From assembly GCA_045806665.1 (NCBI GenBank), contig JBJMIW010000032.1, positions 1 to 14,523 on the forward strand: 14,523 bases of DNA. The letters are read 5' to 3'. Below, in pieces: positions 1 through 6,080 of this stretch. This DNA comes from Actinoallomurus sp045806665 (GTDB lineage Bacteria; Actinomycetota; Actinomycetes; Streptosporangiales; Streptosporangiaceae). A program made the translations under genes and the position numbers. Position 1 is the stretch's first letter. Each line of letters opens with the position of its first letter. The notes beneath the pieces were generated by a model. It was given only the letters and a program-made list of their open reading frames with translations. It made no database searches and was not told where the DNA came from.

Positions 1-2
1 CC

Positions 3-27
3 GGTAGGCGGCGTTCGCCGGGGGTAG
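3..27 (+). promoter_or_regulatory. Weak SigB/SigF-like promoter ahead of the PAP2 remnant
   Basis: GGTAG at 3-7 is followed by 14 bases and GGGTAG at 22-27. This is a partial match (G, G and T of GGTTT) to the GGTTT-N15-GGGTA type site seen before many genes here. It would have served the decayed phosphatase gene that begins near 75. The upstream context lies outside the window. Confidence 0.2.
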
Positions 28-74
28 GCCTCACGTCGTTCGACGTCGTGTTCTCAGGGACGGAGGGATGGCGG

Positions 75-418
75 GTGCGGACGTTGCGCCGGGCCGATGA
101 GCGCGTGCTGCGGGCGGTGACGTCGTCCGGCGGCGCGGTCCTGGACGAGGTCATGCCGCGGGCCTCGCGCGTCGCGGATCAGCTGGTCGTGTAGTGGCTG
201 ATCGCCGCGGCGCTGCGGGTCGGCGGCGGTCGGCGGTCCCGGCACGCCGCCGCGCGGGCGGCGCTGGCGATGTCCGTGGCGGGGACGCTTGCCAACGGGG
301 CGCGCCTGTTCGTCTTCGATCGGAACGTCCTCCGGTCGCGCTGACGGGGCAGCGGCCGGAGCGGGTGCCCGACTCCCCCGGGTTCCCCTCGGGGCACAGC
401 GCGGGCGCCGCGGCGTTT
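75..418 (+). pseudogene. Remnant of a PAP2-family phosphatase
   Basis: Reading from a GTG at 75 gives a peptide beginning VRTLRRADERVLRAVTSSGG and continuing through SRVADQLVV, typical of the amino-terminal half of actinobacterial membrane PAP2 (phosphatidic acid phosphatase type 2) proteins. An in-frame TAG at 192-194 interrupts it. The frame continues through WLIAAALRVGGG and AGTLANGARLF, ends at a TGA at 342-344, and reappears in another frame from about 338 as RVPDSPGFPSGHSAGAAAF, the SGH-containing phosphatase motif. Homology stops abruptly after that motif, near 418, so the catalytic carboxy-terminal part is gone. One stop, one frameshift and a truncation make it clearly non-functional. 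The family assignment rests on the SGH motif and its context. Start and end are approximate. Confidence 0.72.
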
Positions 419-450
419 CGGATGGATGCACCATGCTGCCCGATATGTCG

Positions 451-476
451 GGTTTGTGGCTGCCAGAGGCGGGTAG
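451..476 (+). promoter_or_regulatory. SigF/SigB-type stress promoter for the DUF2267 gene
   Basis: GGTTT at 451-455, a 15-base spacer and GGGTA at 471-475 match the mycobacterial SigF consensus (GGTTT-N15-17-GGGTA) at every position. The predicted transcript would start near 483 and carry a leader of about 43 bases with a strong Shine-Dalgarno sequence. It begins about 30 bases after the point where the PAP2 remnant is cut off. Confidence 0.65.
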
Positions 477-525
477 CAAGCCCACCGGCTTCGTGGGCGC
501 GGTGCATCCGGGGGGAGGAGGAGCA

Positions 526-1305
526 ATGGACTACCAAGGGTTCATCCAGACCGTCCAACGGGAGGCCGGGGGTATCGGCGCCGACCAGGCCGAGCGCGCG
601 ACGCGCGCGGCACTGGAGACGCTGGCGGAGCGGTTGTCCGCCGGCGAGGCTCATGACCTGGCCGAGCAGTTGCCCGCCGAGATGTTGCCATGGCTTCACA
701 CCACGACCGGCTCCCAGGCCTTCGATCTGGACGAGTACCTCCGCCGAGTCGCCGAGCGTGAGGGGATGGACCTGGGGACCGCCGAACGCCACGCACGCGC
801 CGTGTTCTTCGCACTCGGGCAGGCGGTGAGCGACGACGAGATCCACGATGTCGCGTCCGAGCTTCCCAAGACCTTCGAGCCTCTGCTCGCGGAGGCTCGA
901 CGGCAGTACTACGAGATCCTGCCGACCGAGGAGTTCATCTCCCGCGTCGCGGAACGCACCGGTCTCGACACCGACGCCGCCCGCCGCGCGACCGACGTGG
1001 TGCTGGAGACGCTGGCCGAACGGATCTCCGGCGGGGAGGTGGAGGACCTGATCGCCCAGCTACCGCCCGAACTGCACGAGCCGCTCCGGCGCGGCAACGA
1101 GGAGAGCAACGGAGTGGCGCGGAAGATGACGCTGGATGAGTTCGTACGGCGTCTGGCCGACCGCGAGAAGGTGCCCGAGGACCAGGCGCGGGAGCACGCC
1201 CGAGCGGTGCTCGCCGTCCTTCGCGAGGCGATCACCGACAAGGAGTACTACGACGTCAGGGTCCAGTTGCCGGACGACTACCGGGTGCTGCTCCCCACCC
1301 CGTGA
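526..1305 (+). CDS. Tandem DUF2267 domain protein
   Basis: This 259-residue soluble protein consists of two consecutive DUF2267 domains, each made of two similar helical halves, so about 60 residues repeat four times: from residue 1 (MDYQGFIQTVQREAG), about 66 (FDLDEYLRRVAEREG), about 132 (LPTEEFISRVAERTG) and about 200 (MTLDEFVRRLADREK). Each repeat carries an 'A..A.R.vL..L.e.i...e..D...qLP' pattern. The biochemical role of DUF2267 is unknown. In actinobacteria it is often found with stress-regulated small proteins, which agrees with the promoter at 451. ATG 526 is chosen because a long purine Shine-Dalgarno run (GGGGGAGGAGGAG, 511-523) lies just ahead. The same frame is open back to 289, but that stretch covers the PAP2 remnant and the promoter. 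There is no signal peptide or membrane segment. CCCCG-TGA-CGGGG at 1299-1310 overlaps the stop codon and could form a weak terminator. Confidence 0.85.
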   Translation: MDYQGFIQTVQREAGGIGADQAERATRAALETLAERLSAGEAHDLAEQLPAEMLPWLHTTTGSQAFDLDEYLRRVAEREGMDLGTAERHARAVFFALGQAVSDDEIHDVASELPKTFEPLLAEARRQYYEILPTEEFISRVAERTGLDTDAARRATDVVLETLAERISGGEVEDLIAQLPPELHEPLRRGNEESNGVARKMTLDEFVRRLADREKVPEDQAREHARAVLAVLREAITDKEYYDVRVQLPDDYRVLLPTP

Positions 1306-1324
1306 CGGGGGGCCGCCCCTACCC

Positions 1325-1349
1325 GGTTGGGGGATGTCACGTCAGGTAG
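1325..1349 (+). promoter_or_regulatory. SigF/SigB-like promoter for the 61-residue gene
   Basis: GGTTG at 1325-1329, 14 bases, then AGGTAG at 1344-1349. This resembles the site at 451 with one change in each element. Transcription would start near 1356, leaving a leader of about 14 bases before ATG 1370. Confidence 0.4.
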
Positions 1350-1369
1350 GGCTGCATAGCGTCCGAAGC

Positions 1370-1555
1370 ATGGAGACCGTTGAAGACCACGTGAGCGCCG
1401 CTCGTCTCTTCATCACCGAAGCGCTCACCTTGGATCCCAGGTTGAGCCATGAGAAGCTCATGGCCGCTCAGGCCGAGGCCACGCTCGCGGTCGCGTCCGC
1501 GTTGGACGGCGTGGCGGCGGCGGTCCGCGACGGGAAGGGCGGCGTGACGGCATAA
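1370..1555 (+). CDS. Small hypothetical protein (61 aa)
   Basis: The protein begins METVEDHVSAARLFITEAL and ends AAVRDGKGGVTA. It appears all-helical: two amphipathic helices (residues 3-20 and 28-54) rich in Ala, Leu and Glu, with no cysteine, signal peptide or membrane segment. I do not recognise a family. ATG 1370 is chosen because it follows the promoter-like site at 1325-1349. The frame is open further upstream, but that stretch overlaps the DUF2267 gene and the promoter. No clear Shine-Dalgarno sequence precedes it, so it would be translated from a very short leader. It is a separate transcription unit between two other small putative stress genes. Codon third positions are strongly G/C, as expected for a real gene here. 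Confidence 0.55.
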   Translation: METVEDHVSAARLFITEALTLDPRLSHEKLMAAQAEATLAVASALDGVAAAVRDGKGGVTA

Positions 1556-1639
1556 CACCGCTTCCCGGAGATGCGCCGCCCAGCATGCCGACCGCCGGCC
1601 TCGTCGGGGGGCGAGACTGTCCGTCGGGGCGCGCTATCC

Positions 1640-1665
1640 GGTGCCCGGCCTCGTGGTCGGGGTAC
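1640..1665 (+). promoter_or_regulatory. SigF/SigB-like promoter for the 116-residue gene
   Basis: GGTGC at 1640-1644, 15 bases, then GGGTAC at 1660-1665. The -10 part matches fully and GGT of the -35 part matches. The leader to ATG 1695 would be about 22 bases and includes GAGGGAGG. Confidence 0.45.
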
Positions 1666-1694
1666 TTACGCGCTTGCCATTGAGGGAGGCCGTT

Positions 1695-2045
1695 ATGGCG
1701 GTGAAGCTGAGTGAACGATCCTTCGAGTACGCCAAGAAGCTGATCGACCAAGGACGATGCGCTCTGGACCAGATGGGCGACTGGAGCGAGCACCGGCCGT
1801 CCGCGCGGCAGGAGAACGAGTTCATCGAGAAGCACGGACTCGGGGAGTACGGGAGATGGCACCTGGGCGTCGACGATGAGTACGCCGAGGACACGAAGTC
1901 GCACTACAAGTTTCCCTACGGCGACTTCGACAAAGTCCACCGGTGTGGCGTCCTCGCCGCGGAGGTACGAGCCGCGCAGCGGGACCACACCGACATCGAG
2001 GTCGCGGCGGCTCACCTGCACGGCATGCTCGACGCGCTCATGTGA
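1695..2045 (+). CDS. Conserved small acidic protein of unknown function (116 aa)
   Basis: This soluble protein begins MAVKLSERSFEYAKKLIDQG. A central part (residues about 45-80) is rich in Trp, Tyr, Glu and Asp (EYGRWHLGVDDEYAEDTKSH). It is followed by the striking block YKFPYGDFDKVHRCGVLAAE (residues about 74-93) and a His-rich end (HTDIEVAAAHLHGMLDAL). I recall similar KFPYGDF.KVHRCG proteins in unrelated bacteria, where they are annotated as hypothetical, so I give no function. The lone Cys beside His-Arg and the clustered histidines could bind metal; that is speculation. ATG 1695 is supported by GAGGGAGG at 1682-1689, five bases before it. A longer frame from 1641 would overlap the promoter. 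The gene stands alone, with about 100 bases to the next one. Confidence 0.75.
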   Translation: MAVKLSERSFEYAKKLIDQGRCALDQMGDWSEHRPSARQENEFIEKHGLGEYGRWHLGVDDEYAEDTKSHYKFPYGDFDKVHRCGVLAAEVRAAQRDHTDIEVAAAHLHGMLDALM

Positions 2046-2064
2046 TCGGCGGGTGATGTCCGGA

Positions 2065-2091
2065 GCCTCGACCTCCGCGGCCGGCGGGTAC
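2065..2091 (+). promoter_or_regulatory. Possible SigB-like promoter for the DUF5335 gene
   Basis: GGGTAC at 2086-2091 is preceded, after 16 bases, by GCCTC at 2065-2069. This fits only the loose Streptomyces SigB form (GNNTN-N14-16-GGGTAC). The leader to ATG 2144 would be about 46 bases. The -35 part is weak. Confidence 0.25.
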
Positions 2092-2143
2092 GGCGGGCCG
2101 GCCTCGTCGCGTGCCCGTGCGGCGACGACAGAAAGAGATCGAG

Positions 2144-2509
2144 ATGACTGAGACAAGGACGATCGACCGTGACGAGTGGGCCGGCTACTTCGACTCGCTG
2201 AGTACGGACCACCCGGGCTACTACGCCGCCATCGAACTGCTCGACGCCAGCTTCGGCGACCAGTACGAGACCGAGCGTCTCCCGTTCAACTACGCCTCGT
2301 ACGACCCGAAGGACGATGTGATCGTCATCGGCGTCGGGGGCAACTCCGCGCGGTTCCCGGTCCTGCTCCGTCACATCATCAACCGCCCCACCGAGGTGGA
2401 CGTCGCGGTGTCGGCGCCCGGGGAGAGCGACATCCGGATCGTCGACGCGGAGGGGACGACGACCATGCTCCGCCTGCGTCCGGAGCCGGCCCTGCCACCG
2501 CCCGAGTGA
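2144..2509 (+). CDS. DUF5335 family protein
   Basis: This is a 121-residue soluble protein. It opens with TIDRDEWAGYFDSLS, followed by a segment with YDPKDDVIVIGVGG (residues about 49-62) and FPVLLRHIINRPTEVDV. The 'tidrdeW..yfd.ls' opening, the 'l.YdpkDDvi.v' strand and a closing 'r.ii..P..v.v' segment are the DUF5335 layout, whose function is unknown. ATG 2144 follows the purine-rich stretch GAAAGAGATCGAG, a modest Shine-Dalgarno sequence. It has the same small, single-gene, GGGTA-preceded organisation as the three genes before it. A hairpin follows directly after the stop codon. Confidence 0.75.
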   Translation: MTETRTIDRDEWAGYFDSLSTDHPGYYAAIELLDASFGDQYETERLPFNYASYDPKDDVIVIGVGGNSARFPVLLRHIINRPTEVDVAVSAPGESDIRIVDAEGTTTMLRLRPEPALPPPE

Positions 2510-2510
2510 G

Positions 2511-2526
2511 GCGCGGCACACCGCGC
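2511..2526 (+). terminator. Hairpin terminator after the DUF5335 gene
   Basis: GCGCGG, loop CACA, CCGCGC starts one base after the TGA stop (2507-2509). The six-base all-G/C stem has no T run behind it, which is usual for actinobacterial terminators. Confidence 0.5.
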
Positions 2527-2567
2527 TCTGCGGTCGGTGGCCTGCCGGCGGAGTCCGCGGTGGCCGG

Positions 2568-2581
2568 GATCCGATCGGATC
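2568..2581 (+). promoter_or_regulatory. Perfect 14-bp palindrome upstream of the propeller lipoprotein gene
   Basis: GATCCGATCGGATC is its own reverse complement. It ends 38 bases before ATG 2620 and sits just upstream of the expected -35 region. It is a good candidate for a dimeric repressor or activator site. No regulator gene lies next to it. Confidence 0.35.
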
Positions 2582-2606
2582 ACTGTGTCCCCGCCGCCGA
2601 GTGTGG

Positions 2607-2613
2607 TCACAAT
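2607..2613 (+). promoter_or_regulatory. Possible -10 element for a leaderless propeller lipoprotein transcript
   Basis: TCACAAT ends six bases before ATG 2620. This is the distance at which an extended -10 element places the transcript start on the start codon. There is no Shine-Dalgarno sequence before 2620. No convincing -35 hexamer is visible. Confidence 0.25.
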
Positions 2614-2619
2614 GGCCCC

Positions 2620-4008
2620 ATGGGCAGGGTCGCATACGGCACCGCACTGATCATCCTCACCGCCGCCACGGCGTGCGGTTCCGGCAGCGGATCGAGGTCG
2701 CCCAGCGTGTCGCCCGCAGCGGGCGGACCCGCCGCGAGCGCGTCCGCGCCCGTCCGCGCGGCCGCGTCCTGGCCGACGTACCACGGGTCCAACGACCGGG
2801 CCGGGTTCGCCGCCGGCTTCCCCGCTCCGCACACGCTCGGCGACGCCTGGACGAAGAGCCTGGACGGGGCGGTGTACGGGCAGCCGGTCGTCGTGGCCGG
2901 CACGGCGTACGTCGGCACGGAGAACAACACGGTGTACGCGCTCGACCTCGCGACGGGGCGGCAGGTCTGGAAGCGGCACCTCGGCACGCCCGTCCCCCGG
3001 TCGGCGCTGCCGTGCGGGAACATCGACCCGCTCGGGATCACCGGAACGCCGGCGTACGACGCGGCGACGCGCACGGTGTTCGTCGCGACGGAGACGACCG
3101 GCGCGAACCACACCCTGGTCGGGCTGAACACCGCGGACGGACGCGTGCGGTTCACCCGGGATCTCGATGTCGCCGCCGGCCGCGACCGCACGGCGGAGCA
3201 GCAGCGCGGTGCCCTGGCGGTCGCCGGCGGCCGGGTGTACGTCCCGTTCGGCGGGCTGAACGGCGACTGCGGCAACTACATCGGTTACGTCGCCGCGTCC
3301 CGGACCGACGGCACCGGCGCCGTCGCCTCCTACGCCGTCCCCACCCGCAGGATGGGGGGCATCTGGGCGTCGTCCGGCCCGGCCGTCGACGCGTCCGGAA
3401 ACGTCTACGTGGCCGTCGGGAACGGCGCGAGCGTGGGCGGGGCGTACGACGGTAGCGACTCGGTGCTGCGGCTGTCCCCCGACCTGTCACGCCGCCTGTC
3501 GTACTTCGCGCCGAAGACGTGGGGCCAGGAGAACAGCGAGGACCAGGACCTCGGCTCCACCGGTCCGCTGCTCCTGCCCGGCGGGCAGGTGATGATCGCC
3601 GGAAAGACGGGCGACGTCTACCTGCTCGACGACCGTGATCTCGGCGGCGTCGGCGGCCAGCGGGCCTCGGTGCACGGTTGCGTCTCCTTCGGCGGGATGG
3701 CCCGTGACCGTACTTCGGTCTTCCTGCCCTGCGAGGAGGGTCTCCAGCGCGTCGACGTGACGGGCGGTGGCCTGCGCCGGGTGTGGAAGGCGCCGGGCAA
3801 CGTCAAGGGATCACCGGTCGTGGGCGGCGGCGCCGTGTGGACCCTGGACGCCGACACGGGCGTCCTGCACGCCCTGTCCGAGTCCGACGGGCGTTCCGTC
3901 GCCTCGCGCCGCGTCGGCGAGGTGACGAGGTTCGCCTCACCGACGCTCGCCGGATCGCTCGTCCTCGTCCCCACAATGCACGGCGTCACCGCGATCAGCG
4001 TGCGCTGA
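2620..4008 (+). CDS. Secreted lipoprotein with a PQQ-like beta-propeller
   Basis: The 462-residue protein starts with a lipoprotein signal (MGRVAYGTALIILTAATACG). The candidate lipidated cysteine is residue 19, although the lipobox is weak (ATAC rather than LxxC). A Ser/Ala/Pro-rich linker follows to about residue 50. The rest is a propeller of PQQ/WD-like blades, seen in repeated phrases such as NTVYALDLATGRQVWKR (about 106-122), GDVYLLDD and VWTLDADTGVLHAL. At least five cysteines in the propeller suggest disulfides outside the membrane. Such proteins can be quinoprotein-like enzymes or non-catalytic scaffolds. I see no clear quinone-binding signature, so a binding or structural role on the cell surface is more likely. 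ATG 2620 begins directly at the signal peptide. The frame is open far upstream but there overlaps DUF5335. The gene is monocistronic and convergent with the S4-domain gene. Unlike its neighbours it has no GGGTA site. Confidence 0.8.
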   Translation: MGRVAYGTALIILTAATACGSGSGSRSPSVSPAAGGPAASASAPVRAAASWPTYHGSNDRAGFAAGFPAPHTLGDAWTKSLDGAVYGQPVVVAGTAYVGTENNTVYALDLATGRQVWKRHLGTPVPRSALPCGNIDPLGITGTPAYDAATRTVFVATETTGANHTLVGLNTADGRVRFTRDLDVAAGRDRTAEQQRGALAVAGGRVYVPFGGLNGDCGNYIGYVAASRTDGTGAVASYAVPTRRMGGIWASSGPAVDASGNVYVAVGNGASVGGAYDGSDSVLRLSPDLSRRLSYFAPKTWGQENSEDQDLGSTGPLLLPGGQVMIAGKTGDVYLLDDRDLGGVGGQRASVHGCVSFGGMARDRTSVFLPCEEGLQRVDVTGGGLRRVWKAPGNVKGSPVVGGGAVWTLDADTGVLHALSESDGRSVASRRVGEVTRFASPTLAGSLVLVPTMHGVTAISVR

Positions 4009-4012
4009 TCGC
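3991..4012. terminator. Hairpin overlapping the stop codon between convergent genes
   Basis: GCGATCAGCG (3991-4000), two bases, then CGCTGATCGC (4003-4012) form a perfect ten-base stem. It contains the last codons and the TGA (4006-4008) of the propeller gene. The S4-domain gene ends 18 bases further on, on the other strand, so the hairpin can serve both directions. Confidence 0.5.
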
Positions 4013-4029
4013 GGGTCCTCCCGTCCGGC

Positions 4030-4419
4030 CTAGCCCCGGCCGTAGTGGCGGCCGAGCAGTCGCTCGATCTCCCGGCGGTCACGCTTGGTGGGCCGCCCGG
4101 CACCGCGTTGGCGCCGCGCGATCGGGAGCAGGGCCTCGCGCGGGGGCGGCGGCGGGCTGTGGTCGGTGTAGCACTCGACGGCCACGGGCGCGCCGACCCG
4201 TTTGCGGACCACGCGCCGCACCACGACGATGCGCTCCCGTCCGGCGAGGCGCACCCGAACCTGGTCGCCGGGCCGTACGGCGGCGGCGGGCTTGACGCGC
4301 TCGTCGTTGATCCGGACGTGACCGGCACGGCAGGCGGCCGTGGCCAGCGAGCGCGTCTTCACCAGCCGCACCGACCAGATCCACACATCGACCCGTACGG
4401 TGTCCTGATCCGCTGCCAT
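4030..4419 (-). CDS. S4-domain RNA-binding protein (Hsp15-like)
   Basis: This 129-residue basic protein has an S4 RNA-binding domain over residues about 7-65 (VRVDVWIWSVRLVKTRSLA, then AGHVRINDERVKPAAAVRPG and DQVRVR). A basic tail follows with a Pro stretch and GRPTKRDRREIERLLG. This is the layout of the Hsp15/YrfH group, which in E. coli binds stalled 50S subunits carrying nascent-chain tRNA and aids recycling after heat shock. ATG 4419 is chosen because the S4 domain begins a few residues later. TAAGGT on the minus strand lies seven bases before it, so the transcript is probably leaderless. It is divergent from the Ppx/GppA gene with a 173-base gap that holds two palindromes. The role in this organism is inferred from the family. 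Confidence 0.82.
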   Translation of the reverse strand: MAADQDTVRVDVWIWSVRLVKTRSLATAACRAGHVRINDERVKPAAAVRPGDQVRVRLAGRERIVVVRRVVRKRVGAPVAVECYTDHSPPPPPREALLPIARRQRGAGRPTKRDRREIERLLGRHYGRG

Positions 4420-4426
4420 GGCACAG

Positions 4427-4432
4427 ACCTTA
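4427..4432 (-). promoter_or_regulatory. -10 element for a leaderless S4-domain transcript
   Basis: Read on the minus strand, TAAGGT fits the actinobacterial housekeeping -10 pattern TANNNT. It is separated by seven bases from the start codon at 4419, the usual geometry of leaderless genes. No good -35 is visible. Confidence 0.4.
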
Positions 4433-4511
4433 GAGCCCGCGCGGAATAGGCGCCGGACCAGGGCACCGCGAGCCCGGCAGAGTCCATTCCGAGCGAGCTC
4501 TTGGTCCAGGC

Positions 4512-4539
4512 CGGTACCGTAATCGTCGTTTCGGTACCG
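4512..4539. promoter_or_regulatory. Two CGGTACCG palindromes 20 bp apart, between divergent genes
   Basis: CGGTACCG occurs at 4512-4519 and again at 4532-4539, centre to centre 20 bp, about two helical turns. The pair lies between the divergent S4-domain (start 4419) and Ppx/GppA (start 4593) genes. Two identical sites on one DNA face suggest cooperative binding of a dimeric regulator. Function is not shown. Confidence 0.4.
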
Positions 4540-4556
4540 CACGAACCGGACACAAC

Positions 4557-4582
4557 GCATCACTGAGCGACAGGCCGGGTAC
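4557..4582 (+). promoter_or_regulatory. SigB-like promoter for a leaderless ppx transcript
   Basis: GGGTAC at 4577-4582 is preceded by GCATC at 4557-4561 with a 15-base spacer, fitting the loose GNNTN-N14-16-GGGTAC form. GGGTA is separated by 11 bases from ATG 4593, the same geometry as at recQ, the SDR gene and topoisomerase IB. Confidence 0.4.
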
Positions 4583-4592
4583 GAAAGTGATC

Positions 4593-5603
4593 ATGCGCAC
4601 CGCCATCTTGGACGTGGGGTCCAATGCCGCTCACCTGAAGGTGGTCGACCTCGTCGCGGGCGGGCCCATCCGGACCGTCGTCTCCGTCAAGGAGCCGACC
4701 CGGCTGGCCGGTGCCGTCGGGAGGAGTGGCCGGATCGGCCGGATGGCGTCCGACCGGGTCGTGGCGGCGGTCACCGCGACCGCGCGCGAGGCCATACGGA
4801 TGGACGCCGTCGAGTTGATCCCGTTCGTGACCTCCGCGATCCGCGACGCTCCCAACCGGGACGAGATCCTCGACCGCGTCGCCGCCGAGACGGGCGTCCG
4901 GCTCGGGTTCCTCTCCGGCCGGGACGAGGCGCGCCTGACCTTCCTGGCCGTACGCGCCTGGTACGGGTGGTCCGTCGGGCCGATCCTGCTGGCCGACATC
5001 GGCGGCGGCTCCATGGAGATCGCCACCGGGGACGGCGCCGAGGCGGACGCTGCGCTGTCGATGCCGCTCGGCGCGGGTCGGCTCACCCGGGACCACCTGC
5101 CCGGCGACCCTCCACACGGTCGGCAGGTCGAACGGCTCCGCGCACACGTGGCGGACCGGCTCACCGCGTACGGCGTCCACCGGCTGACCGACGGATCCTC
5201 CGGCCACCACGCGGTCGCCACCTCGAAGATCTTCACTCAGTTGGCCAGGCTCTCCGGGGGACGGAGCACCGACGGCCGCCGGGCGCTGGAGCGTACGGCG
5301 CTGCGACGGCGGATCCCCCGGCTGGCGAGGCTGACGACCGAGGAACGCACCCGGCTCAAGGGCGTCTCGCGGTCCCGCGCCCGCTACATCCTCGCCGGCG
5401 CGATCGTCGCGGACGAGATCATGGCCGCCCTCGGGGTGAGCCGGCTGGAGATCTGCCCGTGGGCGCTGCGGGAGGGAATCGCCCTGCGCCGGCTGCAGCG
5501 GCTCGAGGGGGACGCCGACCTGGCCGACCACATCGAGGATCTCGTGCGGCCGCTCCCCACCGATCGGCCATGCGTGGACTCCGTCGCGAGGACCAGGGCC
5601 TGA
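4593..5603 (+). CDS. ppx: Ppx/GppA family phosphatase (exopolyphosphatase-like)
   Basis: This 336-residue cytoplasmic enzyme belongs to the ASKHA-fold Ppx/GppA family, which releases phosphate from polyphosphate or converts pppGpp to ppGpp. Visible family motifs are MRTAILDVGSNAAHLKVVDL at the start (phosphate-binding DVGSN), FVTSAIRDAPNRDEIL, LGFLSGRDEARLTFLAV, the DIGGGSMEI nucleotide loop (residues about 138-146), and a closing CPWALREGIAL typical of the second half. At this length it is the short single-module form (actinobacterial Ppx1/Ppx2 type) without the C-terminal HD extension. Polyphosphate and (p)ppGpp substrates cannot be told apart from sequence. ATG 4593 is preferred over GTG 4587 because it lies 11 bases after GGGTA. 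A strong hairpin follows the gene. The stress-type promoter suits a role in polyphosphate or alarmone turnover. Confidence 0.88.
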   Translation: MRTAILDVGSNAAHLKVVDLVAGGPIRTVVSVKEPTRLAGAVGRSGRIGRMASDRVVAAVTATAREAIRMDAVELIPFVTSAIRDAPNRDEILDRVAAETGVRLGFLSGRDEARLTFLAVRAWYGWSVGPILLADIGGGSMEIATGDGAEADAALSMPLGAGRLTRDHLPGDPPHGRQVERLRAHVADRLTAYGVHRLTDGSSGHHAVATSKIFTQLARLSGGRSTDGRRALERTALRRRIPRLARLTTEERTRLKGVSRSRARYILAGAIVADEIMAALGVSRLEICPWALREGIALRRLQRLEGDADLADHIEDLVRPLPTDRPCVDSVARTRA

Positions 5604-5610
5604 GACAGGA

Positions 5611-5648
5611 CGAGGGCCCCGCCGGGACGTCACCCGGCAGGGCCCTCG
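5611..5648 (+). terminator. Strong hairpin terminator after ppx
   Basis: CGAGGGCCC (5611-5619), one unpaired base and GCCGGG (5621-5626) face CCCGGC (5633-5638), one unpaired base and GGGCCCTCG (5640-5648) across a six-base loop. The 15-pair stem begins eight bases after the stop codon. It has no T run, as is common in actinobacteria. Confidence 0.75.
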
Positions 5649-5783
5649 ATGTGTGTACCGGTGTGTGGGTCGCCTCTCGGCGAAAGGCACAACACGGCTC
5701 CAGCCGGACGGTAGTCCGTGAAGGCGATAGGTGAGGCCCGGGGACACCAGGCACACCGGCCACGAGAGATGTAACAGGGCTCG

Positions 5784-6032
5784 GTGGCCCGTTGTTCCCG
5801 CCGACGCCACGAATTTCTCGGGAGGGATCAGCGGCCGCTCCGGACAAGCCAGACCGACGCCCACCGGTCCGACATCTCCCTCACCGCGCTCGGCTCCCTG
5901 CTCACCCTCGTCTACATGGCGGGGCTGATCTTCCGGCCCCGGCGCCAACGGCTGCGCATGGGCGTGGACAGCCGTACGGTCCTGGCGCTGTACGCCCTGG
6001 GGATCGTGGGCCTGCTCGCCGTCGGCGGCTGA
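5784..6032 (+). pseudogene. Carboxy-terminal remnant of a membrane transporter (probably Na+/Ca2+ antiporter-like)
   Basis: An 82-codon frame from GTG 5784 opens with an unconvincing Arg-rich stretch. From about 5860 it reads SDISLTALGSLLTLVYMAG, LIFRPRRQRLRMGVDS, then VLALYALGIVGLLAV and a stop. The two hydrophobic helices joined by an Arg-rich loop look like the end of a CaCA-type cation antiporter, where I recall very similar 'dISLTALG.LLT.VYMAGLIFRPRR' endings. Only about 60 residues of a protein normally around 350 long remain, with no start or Shine-Dalgarno sequence of its own, so it is treated as a fossil. The assignment to the antiporter family is from memory and moderate. It could instead be a small two-helix membrane protein. 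The 5649-5850 stretch holds no other recognisable feature. Confidence 0.5.
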
Positions 6033-6044
6033 GCCCGGTCGTCG

Positions 6045-6070
6045 CGTTCCTGCACGTCCTTCCGGGGTAG
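6045..6070 (+). promoter_or_regulatory. SigF/SigB-like promoter for a leaderless recQ transcript
   Basis: CGTTC at 6045-6049, 15 bases, then GGGTAG at 6065-6070. The start codon at 6081 follows GGGTA by 11 bases and no Shine-Dalgarno sequence is present (CCCTGCCCGC precedes it). Transcription should therefore start at or next to the ATG. Confidence 0.5.
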
Positions 6071-6080
6071 CCCTGCCCGC

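Noticed and set aside
289..525. Upstream extension of the DUF2267 protein
   Set aside because: It would run through the PAP2 remnant and the promoter at 451. The strong Shine-Dalgarno sequence and domain start support 526.
5598..5609. GGCCTGAGACAGG just before the ppx terminator resembles the end of the 8531 element
   Set aside because: Only a short partial match, no inverse partner nearby, and it overlaps the ppx stop codon.
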